Assembly: GCA_035222895.1 (NCBI GenBank)
Contig: JAVYIG010001590.1
Span: 1-64,000, forward strand
Source of the DNA: Strongylocentrotus droebachiensis
Taxonomy: Eukaryota; Echinodermata; Echinoidea; Camarodonta; Strongylocentrotidae
DNA length: 64,000 nt
Direction of reading: 5' to 3'
Shown: positions 1 to 10,080 of the stretch, in pieces
Layout of the letters: each line of letters starts with the position of its first letter
How positions within the stretch are numbered: the first letter of the stretch is position 1
Program-made: the position numbers and the translations under genes
Notes under the pieces: model-generated
The model's database searches: none
Told to the model about the DNA's origin: nothing
The model's input: the letters and a program-made list of their open reading frames with translations, nothing else

Positions 1-605
1 CATGTTTTTTGCTTTTGTAACTATTCTAATAAAGTATGGTCGAAGTTAGAGTTTTGGATATTTCGTAATACGGGGGAAAGGATCAAACTTACAAATAAAA
101 TAAATTGTTTGGATTTTGCGGTAGCAATAATAATGCACTCAACTGTGTTCTGATGGTTGTAAGACAAGAAATATTTCAGCTAAATTACGAAATCAACTAC
201 CATCATTTGATATAATTTTTTCAGCTGTAAAACGTTATTATGAAATGGAAAAATATATATAACAAACAAATCTCAGAGAGAATGAATTGAAAAAGAAATG
301 GTTTCACTTTAGAGAATATTTTGAGAGTGTTGGAAATGTGCTAAAATAAACATGATCATGTATTTTATGTTTGGTATTTTTTTATTATATATTTCAAGTA
401 CTAATTTTGTCATAAATGTTTGTTTTTATCTGCCACAAAAATTTTCGGCCGTGATGATTATTATCTGTGTCAAGGCCATTATGTGTAGAAATTATTTCTT
501 TAATTATTTGTATATGAAAGTAAAGAACCCTGTGGAAGGGGAAAAAAATATTATGAGGATGTATCCTTTCTCTCGATTTCCCCTTCCCCTTATTTTTGTT
601 CGCTA
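1..605. other. AT-rich non-coding DNA
   Basis: No gene, RNA or clear repeat is visible. Open frames crossing this stretch are short and run into the adjacent CT microsatellite, so I treat them as chance. Confidence 0.6.
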
Positions 606-666
606 TCTCTCTCTCTCTCTCTCTCTCCGTTATATCCCTCTTTCTCTCTCTCTCTCTCTCCCTCTC

Positions 667-715
<49 letters not shown>

Positions 716-734
716 CCTCCCTCCCCTCTCTCTC
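606..734. repeat. Imperfect (CT)n microsatellite
   Basis: A pyrimidine tract of CT dinucleotides with TT, CC and GT interruptions. Long open frames on both strands here translate only to Ser/Leu or Arg/Glu dipeptides and are repeat artefacts. Confidence 0.95.
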
Positions 735-820
735 TAAATCTATAAATATAGATCACTAAAGAAGACAATAATGGGTAATGGAGGGGGGGGGGGGCTATAC
801 ATTTAAGGAAGATTGCTGTA

Positions 821-821
<1 letters not shown>

Positions 822-855
<34 letters not shown>

Positions 856-1650
856 GTGGCTACTTGTGCTAATGGCGCTTAGAGAAAAGTACATGTAACA
901 GACATAAGAAAGACAAAACAATAAACAGAAAAACAATTTCGAAATTCTCCTAGACACAATGTAGATTAAAATGTTGCAATAATTACAACGAAAGAAACAA
1001 ATAAGTTTTTAGTTGTAATTTGAATGTTTCTGTCGACGACAGTTGACGTAATTTTAGAGGGAGCTTATTCCATAGTTTTGGACCCATGTCTGAGAAAGCC
1101 CGTTCCCCCCCAAGCATGTTTTATTCTGGGTGTATTAAGTAATAGTGTGTCTGATGAGGAGCGAAGACTTCGTGTGGGGGTTGTATTTGAAACAGAGTTG
1201 CTCAGGTATGTAGGGGAAGAAAGAGAGTAAACTGAATGATGTACAAGTAACATAATTTTAAAAATAATCCTTTTTTCAACCGGCAACCAATGGAGAGAAC
1301 GGAGAATTGGTGATATGGAATCAAATTTCTTAGTGAATGTTAATAGGCGGGCTGCAGAATTTTGAAGTCGTTGAAGTTTTGTGACATCTTTTTTTGGAAG
1401 GTTACAGAACAATGAATTTGAAAAATCTAAACGAGAAGAAATTAAAGCATGAATTAAGATCTCAGCCGCAGGTTTAGATAAACACTTTCTTATGAAACTT
1501 AGATTACGTAATTGGTACCTTACACTCTGTTGAACATGTGTTATATGACTACGAAAGGGCATTTCCTGATAAAATATTACACCCAAATTACGAGCTGTTT
1601 TTGATGGAGTGATACAGGTTTTTCCAATATGGAGATGACACGATTAATCA
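822..1650 (-). mobile_element. 3' end of an L2/CR1-like LINE retrotransposon
   Basis: Read on the minus strand, this holds the C-terminal part of a non-LTR reverse transcriptase ORF, a short 3' UTR, and a terminal (TTA)n run at about 854-822 next to a GCGC-containing 3' end. L2/CR1-type elements end in short microsatellite repeats and insert as 5'-truncated copies, which fits. The 5' limit is uncertain: similarity fades above about 1650. There is no intact start and the protein is broken, so the copy is dead. Confidence 0.85.
983..1643 (-). pseudogene. Reverse transcriptase C-terminal fragment (frameshifted)
   Basis: The frame from 1643 down to about 1112 reads as the end of a LINE reverse transcriptase. 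Hallmarks in order are ARNLGVIF, a segment ending in RNLSFIRK, LIHALISSRLDFSNSL, LQRLQNSAARLL and HWLPVEKRIIFKI. Near 1105-1111 (seven C on the + strand) the frame shifts. The family's ending then resumes in another frame as ERAFSDMGPKLWNKLPLKL, and stops at the TAA on 983-985. The N-terminal palm motifs with the catalytic aspartates are absent because of 5' truncation. An in-frame stop lies just upstream, at 1644-1646. Assignment to L2/CR1 is by motif memory; a related clade is possible. Confidence 0.85.
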
Positions 1651-3060
1651 ACTAAATTTTAAATTTTGCCCACTTCAATTCGCAATACCCTTGATTTTCC
1701 ACCGTACTCGATAACAAAATTGTATTGACCGTGTTATGAGATTTACGTCAAATATCATATTTCATGATCATTGCATGCGGTCTGCGTATTAGCATAAAAT
1801 CAAATTTACGACAATCTCATGTTCATTATGATCATAACTCTTATTTTATGTCACGATGTAGTTTTCCCTATTGTGCCTTGATCTTAATGACGTTTTCAAT
1901 TTTTTTTCAAATAAACTATACTGATCGTATTTCAGCAGTATTACCCGAGTGCAATTTTCTGATCTTAAATCATTATGAATTTGGAATGATTATTATTGCA
2001 ATAACAATACTATTTTGGACTTCAATTTGTTTGCAAATTTGGTTAATTGGTTACAAATGCATATAAAATAGAGGGAGGGGGGCTGCATAAACCAGGCGAG
2101 AGTTTTGAAATTTCCAGTATTCGGCCATTCGACACATCATATTCCGGCATTCGTCACCTCATCAGGGAAAAGATGTGGTCTGTTTGTAGTTTTCATATCT
2201 TATCTAGTATATTTTAATGCCAGAAATAAAGTGGCTGTTATAAGATGTCATAATAATTGCAACTAAAATTTTGATATTCAGGAAATTGACCGTCAGCTCT
2301 ACCCTCCCTCAATAAAATTGTACCCTTGAACCTGTGATTACCCATTTTAATCATATTTTTGTTACTGTCTTATGTCGCTTTAACCGTAACATTGTGCATC
2401 TTTTATTTAAAAGAAGTAAACTATGGTAAACCAAAGACCAATGAAAATATGTTGAAAAAAATATATAAAACCGCGGGAAAAGAGAGAATGTTACTAGTAA
2501 ATGGAAGCACGGTTACTGCCGTTGGGGGCGGTTGGAACTTGGGGGAAAGTGCCTCCCCCTTACCTCCTGGTTCCACCACTGATAGTAAACTAACATGCTA
2601 TCCTGAATATGAAATCTGCCACACACAACAACCGTGTTCAAGACGATGTCGTGTGACAGGGCGTGGGGGGGGGGGGGGGGTGACCTACTGAAAACCCAAG
2701 CATCTTATTAATGATGTCAGGAGGAGTTCACTACTTGACCCTGAATGACCCCGACGAGTTTCACGAACCTCCAAAAGATCGACGATATAGGAAACTTGAT
2801 ATTTTCAGAAACAATAACATTCGAGAACTTCACTGGAGGTTGACGATTGGACTCGATCGTATAAATTACAAAAATGATGAAATAAAATATTTCACTTGAA
2901 TACCATTGTGTTGAGAGTTTACACAGGGGCTACAATAAAAAAAACAAGGAAAGGAAAGGGTATCTTTCATCTTTCAATGACCTGCGCTTTTTAAAATTTA
3001 AAATGTTTTTTTTTACTAGAAAATTCTTCGTTGAAGCATCTTTTTCCCCTCTGAGTCTTG
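1651..3060. other. Non-coding DNA with a short tandem duplication and a G run
   Basis: No gene is supported. At about 2119-2163 a segment containing ATTCGGCCATTCG is repeated imperfectly as ATTCCGGCATTCG. A run of 14-15 G near 2665 follows CAGGGCGT, which resembles the ends of G-rich elements seen further right. Confidence 0.5.
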
Positions 3061-3061
3061 A

Positions 3062-3227
3062 CACGGGTGGCCAGGCGCACATTTCAGGTGGGCGGGGTAT
3101 ATAGGGAAGGAGGGGGGGGGGGGGGGGGGGACAACCACTCAACCAGCACTTTTGGGAGTTAAAATGAAAATAGAAATGTGGACCGTGTGCCCCCTCCCTC
3201 AATGGAAAACCTCGGATCCGCCCCTTG
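3062..3227. mobile_element. Possible G-rich DNA transposon remnant
   Basis: A run of exactly 20 G (3112-3131) is followed by sequence ending in GGATCCGCCCCTTG (3214-3227). That end resembles the right terminus of the element at 21611-21833 (GGATCCGCCACTG). No matching left end or target-site duplication was found, so this may be a solo end. Confidence 0.3.
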
Positions 3228-3379
3228 AGGAGGATCATGCCACGGAAGGCATGGATGCCAGTGTATGAAGGACCTGATGTCGGCATGGTGGCGAGACCCA
3301 CTCCTACGTGGTAACGGAGGTCGGTAACAAATCCCCCACTTTGACCCCGACAGCGACTTGGAGTAATAACATGTGGGCT

Positions 3380-3591
3380 CTCTCTCTCCCTCTCCCTCTT
3401 CTTCTTCTTCTGACTCTTCTTTTTCTTTTCTCTTTCCTTCATTTTCTTCTTTTTCATCACCTTCTTCTTCTTCTTCTTCTTCTCCTCCCACTCACTCTCT
3501 CTCTCTCTCTCTTTTCACTCTTTGTCTCGGTATTTATCTCTTCTCTCTATATTTTCCTTCTCACTCCCCCATCCCCCCCTCTTCCCCCCTC

Positions 3592-3636
<45 letters not shown>

Positions 3637-3684
3637 TTCTCTCTCTCTCTCCCTCTCTCACACCCACCCACACACACACGCGCA
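3380..3684. repeat. CT/CTT and CA microsatellite block
   Basis: CTCCCT, CTT and CT tracts run from 3380 to about 3660 and pass into a (CA)n tract at 3661-3684. Overlapping open frames on both strands are low-complexity artefacts. Confidence 0.95.
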
Positions 3685-5371
3685 CAACCACTCTCCCAAA
3701 TCTCAGCAAAAAATTATGCCGAAATATGAGACGCGGAGAAATCACAACAAATGGGTTAGGGGGGCCAAGTGCATTTTCGTTGCCTGGTATGCTCATTTTG
3801 ATCAAGTTGAATGTCACCAAACGTTAAATCCACACCACAGAGTCATGGCAGTCGGGGCGGTAACTGACGCAGACCCCTGCCATGTTGGTAACGCATGAGC
3901 TGGTGGGGAGAAGGAGGAGATGAGAAGAAGGTGGTATCCAATAAACAGAAGCAGCTAGATCGAGGGGATTGGTCTACCCATTGTTTTGATTTATTATCCA
4001 TGAAGAGTTGAACTGCGTGAACTTCAATAGCAGAATTGCAGCTAATACATCACACTATCCCTCATATAAGTTTCTTTGCTGGCTTGCCGCCTGACAGCGA
4101 GTGGGGCTAGATCATCTCGAAGTCATGTTCGGAGAAGAGTTTGATGGAAGTACCAGATCAGAAGTTTACAACAGTCATCGCAACACCATTTGAGTGTTAT
4201 GGTAATTAGGCATACTAATATTATTAATATCATTATTATTATTGATAATATGTTTCTTCTTCCTCTTTTTGTTTAGTCATATCACTATAAGATTAGATCC
4301 ATCTCAGAATTTAATGTATTCCATATTCATTTGATGATCTACCATGTGTAGGTGTCTGCCACCCGGCTCTAATGGGAGAGCGAGCTAAAGAGCCCCCCCC
4401 CCCCCTCTTAAAGTTTTGATCGCTGCTCACCTCAGGCAGGGCCAACGTCAAACAAAATTTGTGTCATTTTAAATCAGGGAGAGTGGCTCTCGCAGAGGTG
4501 AGAAGAGAGCATTTTTTAATTTTCTTTTTAACCGGTGAGCCTTTTACACAATCATCGTCTTTATCTAAACATTATTTAGATAACGCAAACTCCGAAAAAA
4601 ATGTTTCAAATTAGAACCTTTAATCATGTTAAGGGTTCCAAACCTTGCCCCATATTTAGAATCTTCAGTGGAATCTATGTGACAGGGTTCTTAAGGAAAT
4701 TCATTTCCAACTTCATCAATATATCAATGCGAGGCGGAAAAAATCAAGAGACTTTAAAGTCACATTCGTTTTTATTCTGATCGAATAAATGAATGAGAAT
4801 TGGATGAATATGAAAGTCAAATTTCCACCAACCAAGGCTTCAACATAAAGAATATTCGGCCCTCATTGTCTTTGCACATGTTTGTCAATTTCATTTTTAC
4901 CCTTTTCTCCAAATCTTTGAGTTCATTAAAAAACAAAACATATAGACTCACTTGCGATGTTTTTCAGGAACCTTTATCAAATATTGCAGAAATTTAAAAC
5001 GTTCTTAGGAGGAGTATGGTTCTATGGAGAACCATTGTGCAATTTCGAGGACCTTTTCAGAACCCATTTTCTATACCTTGCACAGGTCAAATGTATTATC
5101 ACAGTATTATTTTTTACCTGACAGAATTCGTTGCTATGTGTTTTGGCTCTATGTTATGAAGAACAGAAGTAAAGTACATGTAACCTAAACAATGTTCAAG
5201 CTGATTGTAATCAAAGACTACTTATCAATTTTGAGACTTAAAGTTATATTCTGATGAATCTTTTTTTCATCGGTGCTGGAGTGACAGGTAGTGCCTGACA
5301 TATTTTCTTAAGTAAAAGACTGCTCCTCCTGCAATTCCAAAAGACCCCTTTTCAACCCCACTTTATGATGT
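3685..5371. other. Non-coding DNA, no gene seen
   Basis: AT-rich sequence with scattered short open frames and a run of C near 4387. Nothing recognisable as exon, RNA or full-length element. Confidence 0.5.
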
Positions 5372-5379
5372 ACCCTAAC

Positions 5380-5715
5380 CAGGGGCGTACGCAGAATTTT
5401 TTTAAGGGGGGGGGGGGGTTAAAATCGGGCCCAAAATTTCGCAACGACTCAGCTTTATTATTTTGCTCTAAAATCGCGCCGGCCGAAAAGTCGCTCAGTG
5501 GGGGGGGGGGGGGGGGGGGTAAGAGGACATTTTTTTTTTTTTTTAGTCTCGAAATTTGAAAATATGACATTTTCCTTTGTTGGGGGGGGGGGGGTAAGGT
5601 CATCTTTTTTAGGTCAGGCTTGGGGGGGGGGGGTTAGGGGGGTTTACACAAATAAAAATACCAAAGGGGGGTTCAACCCCCAACACCCCCCCCCCCCCCC
5701 CTGCGTACGCGCCTG
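5380..5715. mobile_element. hAT-like MITE with TIRs and 8-bp target-site duplication
   Basis: The left end CAGGGGCGTACGCAG (5380-5394) and right end CTGCGTACGCGCCTG (5701-5715) are 15-bp terminal inverted repeats with one mismatch. Perfect 8-bp direct repeats ACCCTAAC flank them at 5372-5379 and 5716-5723. An 8-bp duplication and CAGGGGC-type ends are typical of the hAT superfamily. The element is 336 bp and has no transposase frame, so it is non-autonomous. Its interior is dominated by G/C homopolymers, including a 20-G run at 5500-5519. A related copy lies at about 6890-7220. Confidence 0.85.
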
Positions 5716-6165
5716 ACCCTAACCTTCCTTAAACCAATCTTAAGTTCTGACAACAATGTTATTTAATTGGACATTATCGTGCAAAATACAAGGCTATTGG
5801 ATGTAACATTTTTGCAATTTGTGGCGCTTAAAACAAGAAGTCATTCACAGAATATTAGGCCGGAACTTCATCTCTAGATTCACAAGGAAGTTCTATTTTC
5901 AATGGACACGAAGTTAGGGGACTGGCTAGCTGTCAAAGTGTACCTGGAATTTCCCTTCGTGGTCAGATCGGTTTTCGAGTTCTTGCTATCCCGAAGTTCA
6001 AGCACTTAGGCGTGCCAAGTAAAGCGTCGAGAACACCGGTTGAAGAGGGACACCTCCCTTGCAGGCCACGCTTGACTGACGAAAGCGAAGTCGAATGACG
6101 GCAGGGTGACGTGACCGGTCAAGAGCTAAAGAAGGGAAGGGCTAATTGATCGCAACCTACGTTGT

Positions 6166-6360
6166 CAGTGGCGTAGCTGCGGGGCATGGGGGGGGGGGGG
6201 GGGCACGTGCCCATAAAATCGAATTCGAAAAACACTATGCAGAAGAGAAAAAAAGAGACGGGAAGGTAACGATAATGACCATCGCCCATCGATGATGGCC
6301 GTGTTCTCTAGTATTTCATCCAGCTGGTGAGACTGGTCCGATGTCCTGTCAATAACTGGA
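6166..6360. mobile_element. Left end of a second G-rich hAT-like element
   Basis: CAGTGGCGTAGCTGCGGGGC (6166-6185) followed by a run of 16 G resembles a hAT-type terminus and the G-rich interior of this family. No inverted right end was found. The preceding TACGTTGT (6158-6165) recurs with one mismatch as TACGTTAT near 6361, which could be a target-site duplication around a decayed copy. That match could also be chance. Confidence 0.35.
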
Positions 6361-6889
6361 CCTACGTTATACATGTAACTTATGCGCTGCTGTATACTTT
6401 CATCATTATTTATAATTTTGTTGTTGTTATGTGTAAGTCAGTCCGGTATTATCCTTCTATCAAGTTATTACCAATGACTACCTCACTTATCTTAACTTAT
6501 AAGTAGGCTACTACCAATAAAGATTATCAAACGGATCCATGTAAAAGGGGACAGAGTAGCCTGCTGTTTTCATGATAATTATCATGCAGCGTCTTGTATT
6601 TTTCAATTACCTTAATTGCGATAAAGGTAAATGGACTCTCAGTAATACATATACTATTGTGATAAAGGGGAATTCCCTTATCTCAATTACACCTTTTATG
6701 TGCGAATGATGAAAGGTTGCTGTAGAGTTGAATGATCTCTTTATCCATCACTGTCATTTCACATTTTAATCATTAATTTTCAGTAGTTGGTTTCGAGAAG
6801 TGCATGTGTTGAATATAGTCCGGTTATGAATAAACACATGTTAGCGAAGCCAGAGGGGAATCATGGGGCACTTACTTCACCCCCCCCCC

Positions 6890-7220
6890 TCCCACTAAGG
6901 GGTCGGAGGGACCGCATTCTTGTTCCCAAAATCTCCGGTAAAGAGGTACATTTTTGCGGGGGGCAAGCGGACACTTTTTTTTTTGGTCACGAAATTTTAA
7001 CATTTGACATTTTTCTTCGTTGGGGGGGGGGGGGGGGGGGGTAATGTCAACTTTTTTAGGTTAGCCGTGGGCATATTTTTTTTTTTTTTTTAATTTTTTG
7101 TTATAATAAAAAAAAAAGAAGAAGAAGGGAGGGGGGTTTAGGTTTTTTTAGGGGGGTTTACACACATAAAAATACCAAAGGGGGGGGTTAACCCCCCCCC
7201 CCTTCCTGCGTACGCCACTG
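6890..7220. mobile_element. Diverged copy of the 5380-5715 MITE family
   Basis: The interior matches the first copy block by block: a GGACA-T(n) segment, CACGAAATTT, GACATTTTTCTTCGTTG, a 20-G run (7022-7041), TTTTTTAGGT, a GGGGTTTACACACATAAAA segment and AATACCAAAGGGGGG. It ends with CTGCGTACGCCACTG (7206-7220), the counterpart of the first copy's right TIR. The left TIR is missing or too diverged to place. The interior includes poly-T and GAAGAAGAA insertions that copy one lacks. Confidence 0.75.
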
Positions 7221-7379
7221 GATAGGAGAGTACATTGAGCAGTGTTTCCGATTTAGTGGGGTCTCCAAGGCAGCAAAAAACGCGCAAAGCCCGCGAAAGG
7301 GGGGTTCAGTTGGCAGTCCTGAGATAGGAGGTGCTTTCAAAGGGATGGATCAAGCATACGCGTACCCTAAATTACGCTG

Positions 7380-7630
7380 AGTAGGGGGGGGGGGAGGGGG
7401 CGGCGGGACTTGCTATAACCCCATCAAATAGCAAAAAAATAAAGATCGAGAGAAAGAAAGTAATAGTGTAAGGGAGGTATAGAGAGAAGATGATACACAA
7501 CCTTTCCTACATGCACCTTCCTCTTAGTCAACGCCCTTGTTATCTCGCTGTTCATCCACCTTGTGAGACCCATAACTTTCCCCCATGACACCGCTTCCCA
7601 TTCAATAGCTGGACACTGGCTACGCCCCTG
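7380..7630. mobile_element. hAT-like right end and G-rich remnant
   Basis: CACTGGCTACGCCCCTG (7614-7630) is a typical hAT-type right terminus, and the segment starts in a G-rich run near 7383. No duplication of the flanking AATAAACA was found on the left, so limits are uncertain. The minus-strand open frame inside is not a recognisable transposase. Confidence 0.4.
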
Positions 7631-9419
7631 AATAAACATATCTTTATGTCTTCTTGTTATCTACGTATTACACATGTGAAGAAAATATACGTAATGTAAG
7701 CTTTTCTTCTAGAAGACTTTTTTTGCGGGGGGGGGGGGGGAGGTGGGGGTTGACGCACCTATGTTTTCTTCTTCTCTATTTAATCCTTTCATAAGCCCCG
7801 TCGAGATAGTTTCAACAACTTTTATCTTAGCCAAAAAAATATCACTCATTTTTACTTGATTTACATCCCTCGATAATCATTCTCTTGGGTGTTGACGCAT
7901 CTTTCTTTCTTTTTCTCTCTCTTTTTGTGAAGCATGAGGAGGGTCATGGTATAGCTTCCGCAGCATGCATGCACCAACTTGGCGTTGACTGATGGACAGA
8001 CAGAATCCGGTCATCGAGGGTATAAGATTTGACCGTGCAAAGAGTAAGTAAATATCACATGGATCATATCATCATCTCACTCAGGAATTAAATATCGAAT
8101 GCCTCGTCATATAACATCGTAAGCCACCCTCACATGATCCGAACTAGAACCATACAACTGTATTCAGGACCAGAAGAGCCCACTAATTTTGGTGACATAC
8201 TGTATTGCATCATAAACTCCAAAGAAGATTACTTCCGGCATATTCATCATTGGCAGCTATAATATTAGATCGCAATGTTGTGTTTAGCAATCTAAAGTTT
8301 TGAGCACTGTACGCCGTCCTTTTTTAACCAACAAGGATTAACTCTTCACATGTTTTGATCGATTTATGAAACAACAATGAATTGCAACTGTTAATTTTTG
8401 TCACACGTATAAAGTGCACGTGACCATATACTCCAAATAATGTGGCAGTCTGAGGTTTTGATACAGAGCGAGTAAAGTGTTAATCTAACTGTCATTACAC
8501 GGAAATGTATCGGTTGCCTCGGCGTCTTGATAGAAAAGTGCTCATCACACAACCGTCATCCGTGACTCCGTCTGGATATTCCATTTTGGAGGATTGATGA
8601 TGAGAAAGATAGAACACCCACACGACTGATGGTGCCACCAGAATAAGTAATACATCTGATGTTAGTCTTCTATTTCTATTATATATGACATCACGCTGTC
8701 AAAATGGCGGCCAGGTATATAGCTGATGACAGTGATCAATGATTTGTTATCATCAGAAGATCATCCGGGATCAAAGTGTGACAGGCTAGATAAAAAATGT
8801 AATGCTTTAAATTTTGCATGAGGACATGCACATCCATTTTGTTCAATTTACTTTTAAGCCTTTACAAAACAAAAGCAGAAACTGAAATAATCAATGAGAT
8901 TATATATTAAATATTACATCACCTGCTGCGTTATTGGTTTCCAGTAATATTCAGTCGAACAAGGTAAATGTTTATCAGTGGTGTGTCTATTGACACAAGG
9001 TCTTCACTCATATGTCGTCGTCGCATTTTGACCGCCCGCTACGTCGTATCCCTTTTACAAACAGTTGTAATTCAAAGCAGCTCTTCAACAAATCCAAACA
9101 CAACCAAGTAATGCCATCGCCTGTATTTACCAAGTGCAAACCGACGTGGACAATAACAGTGATCGGATCGTTGGAAAGTTTTCTATCGTTTTTAAAGACG
9201 AAACAAACAAAATAAACCATCACAATTAGACCTACATATCACTCCATTGACGAGCTCCTTTCTTTAACCACAATGAAAACTATTGTTGTTTAATCTTGCA
9301 TTTTCACTGAGAGAACATAAAGATCAGCTTTTAAAAATCATTTGATTATCTAAGTAATGACCGAAGCCATGGTGCCTTTCTCGTCTGCATAATAGGATTG
9401 AAAGCCAGAATTCGCCTCA
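7631..9419. other. Intergenic DNA, no gene seen
   Basis: Contains a G15-type run near 7726 and AT-rich unique-looking sequence. Overlapping opposite-strand open frames at about 9008-9223 are probably chance, although the local sequence begins to be CpG-richer toward the first exon at 9978. Confidence 0.45.
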
Positions 9420-9977
9420 GGATTTTTGTTTACAGCTTACAGCGTTTTGCACCGTCATCAGAGGCTTGTGATTGGCGTCATTTTGGACGTACGGGATTTG
9501 GTGTTCGCACGCCATTCCGTAGCAGACGACATCGCATCCCCGATATCTCACTCGCTCAGAGACGATCGTGAGCGCGCGGAAAGAACACACGAAACTCATC
9601 ACCGGCTATCTGACACAACATACGCACGCATAAAGACGCACAGTCAACTAACTTGCAACCAGGGGCACAGTGTATATAGACACAAGGATATCACACGAAG
9701 TTCATATAGTTCATACATGATACCAACCAGTAAACGATACTTTAAAGAAGGAATATCACTTGGATTGCTCCGTCTGTGAGGAAAACTTAATATCAGACAA
9801 GTTTAAACTGGAGATCTTTCGCTGTAACTTTTCGGAATAAATCACTTTGGATTAACTGCGCGTAGTGGTTTCATGAACCAGAGCTGTGCATCGCAGAATT
9901 GATTGGAAATTAACCCCTTGGGTGCGAAGTGTCAAGAGTTTTCTTTTCAATTAGGAGACGGGATCATACAGACGACC
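9420..9977 (+). promoter_or_regulatory. Probable promoter and 5' UTR of the gene starting at 9978
   Basis: CpG dinucleotides are locally frequent at 9460-9660 (for example CGATCGTGAGCGCGCGG), unlike the surrounding AT-rich DNA. A TATATA motif sits at about 9672. A nine-codon upstream ORF starts at ATG 9873 and ends at TGA 9900-9902, in frame with the main start; it would be translated only if transcription begins upstream of it. The transcription start itself cannot be placed from sequence alone. Confidence 0.4.
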
Positions 9978-10080
9978 ATGGCGACTGCAGCGGCCCCGGC
10001 TGGAGCTCCTGGACCTATCAACACAACCAACAAAACGGTTAAATTCACGTACTTTGAAAATGGAGAGGAAAAAGAAATGG
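9978..10080 (+). CDS. Probable first coding exon of an unrecognised protein
   Basis: ATG 9978 lies in a strong Kozak context (GACCATGG) and is the first in-frame ATG after the stop at 9900-9902. The exon encodes 34 residues plus one base of a split codon, and ends at a strong donor, GGTGAGTA (GT at 10081), giving phase 1. The peptide starts with an Ala/Pro/Gly-rich stretch (MATAAAPAGAPGPINTT). A charged segment that could form a beta strand follows (KTVKFTYFENGEEKEM). I do not recognise the family, and the peptide is too short to assign a function. The following exon was not found; the intron must be long, or the exon lies outside the window. Because the phase also fits PKA-RII exon 2 at 60836, an alternative first exon of that gene cannot be excluded, but nothing positively supports it. 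Confidence 0.55.

Noticed and set aside
394-957. Long minus-strand open frame over the CT microsatellite, rich in Arg/Glu
   Set aside because: The frame is open because CT/GA repeats lack stop codons. Flanking residues show no domain, and it overlaps the LINE tail.
3308-3898. 196-codon + strand frame
   Set aside because: Ser/Leu low complexity from CT repeats, with parallel open frames on both strands.
7221-7330. GATAGGAG at 7221-7228 and again at about 7323-7330, possible target-site duplication
   Set aside because: The intervening 94 bp has no inverted ends, so chance is likely.
9426-9779. 117-codon + strand frame upstream of the exon at 9978
   Set aside because: Lies in CpG-rich promoter-like sequence with the opposite strand also open. 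No domain or splice signals; best read as promoter or 5' UTR.
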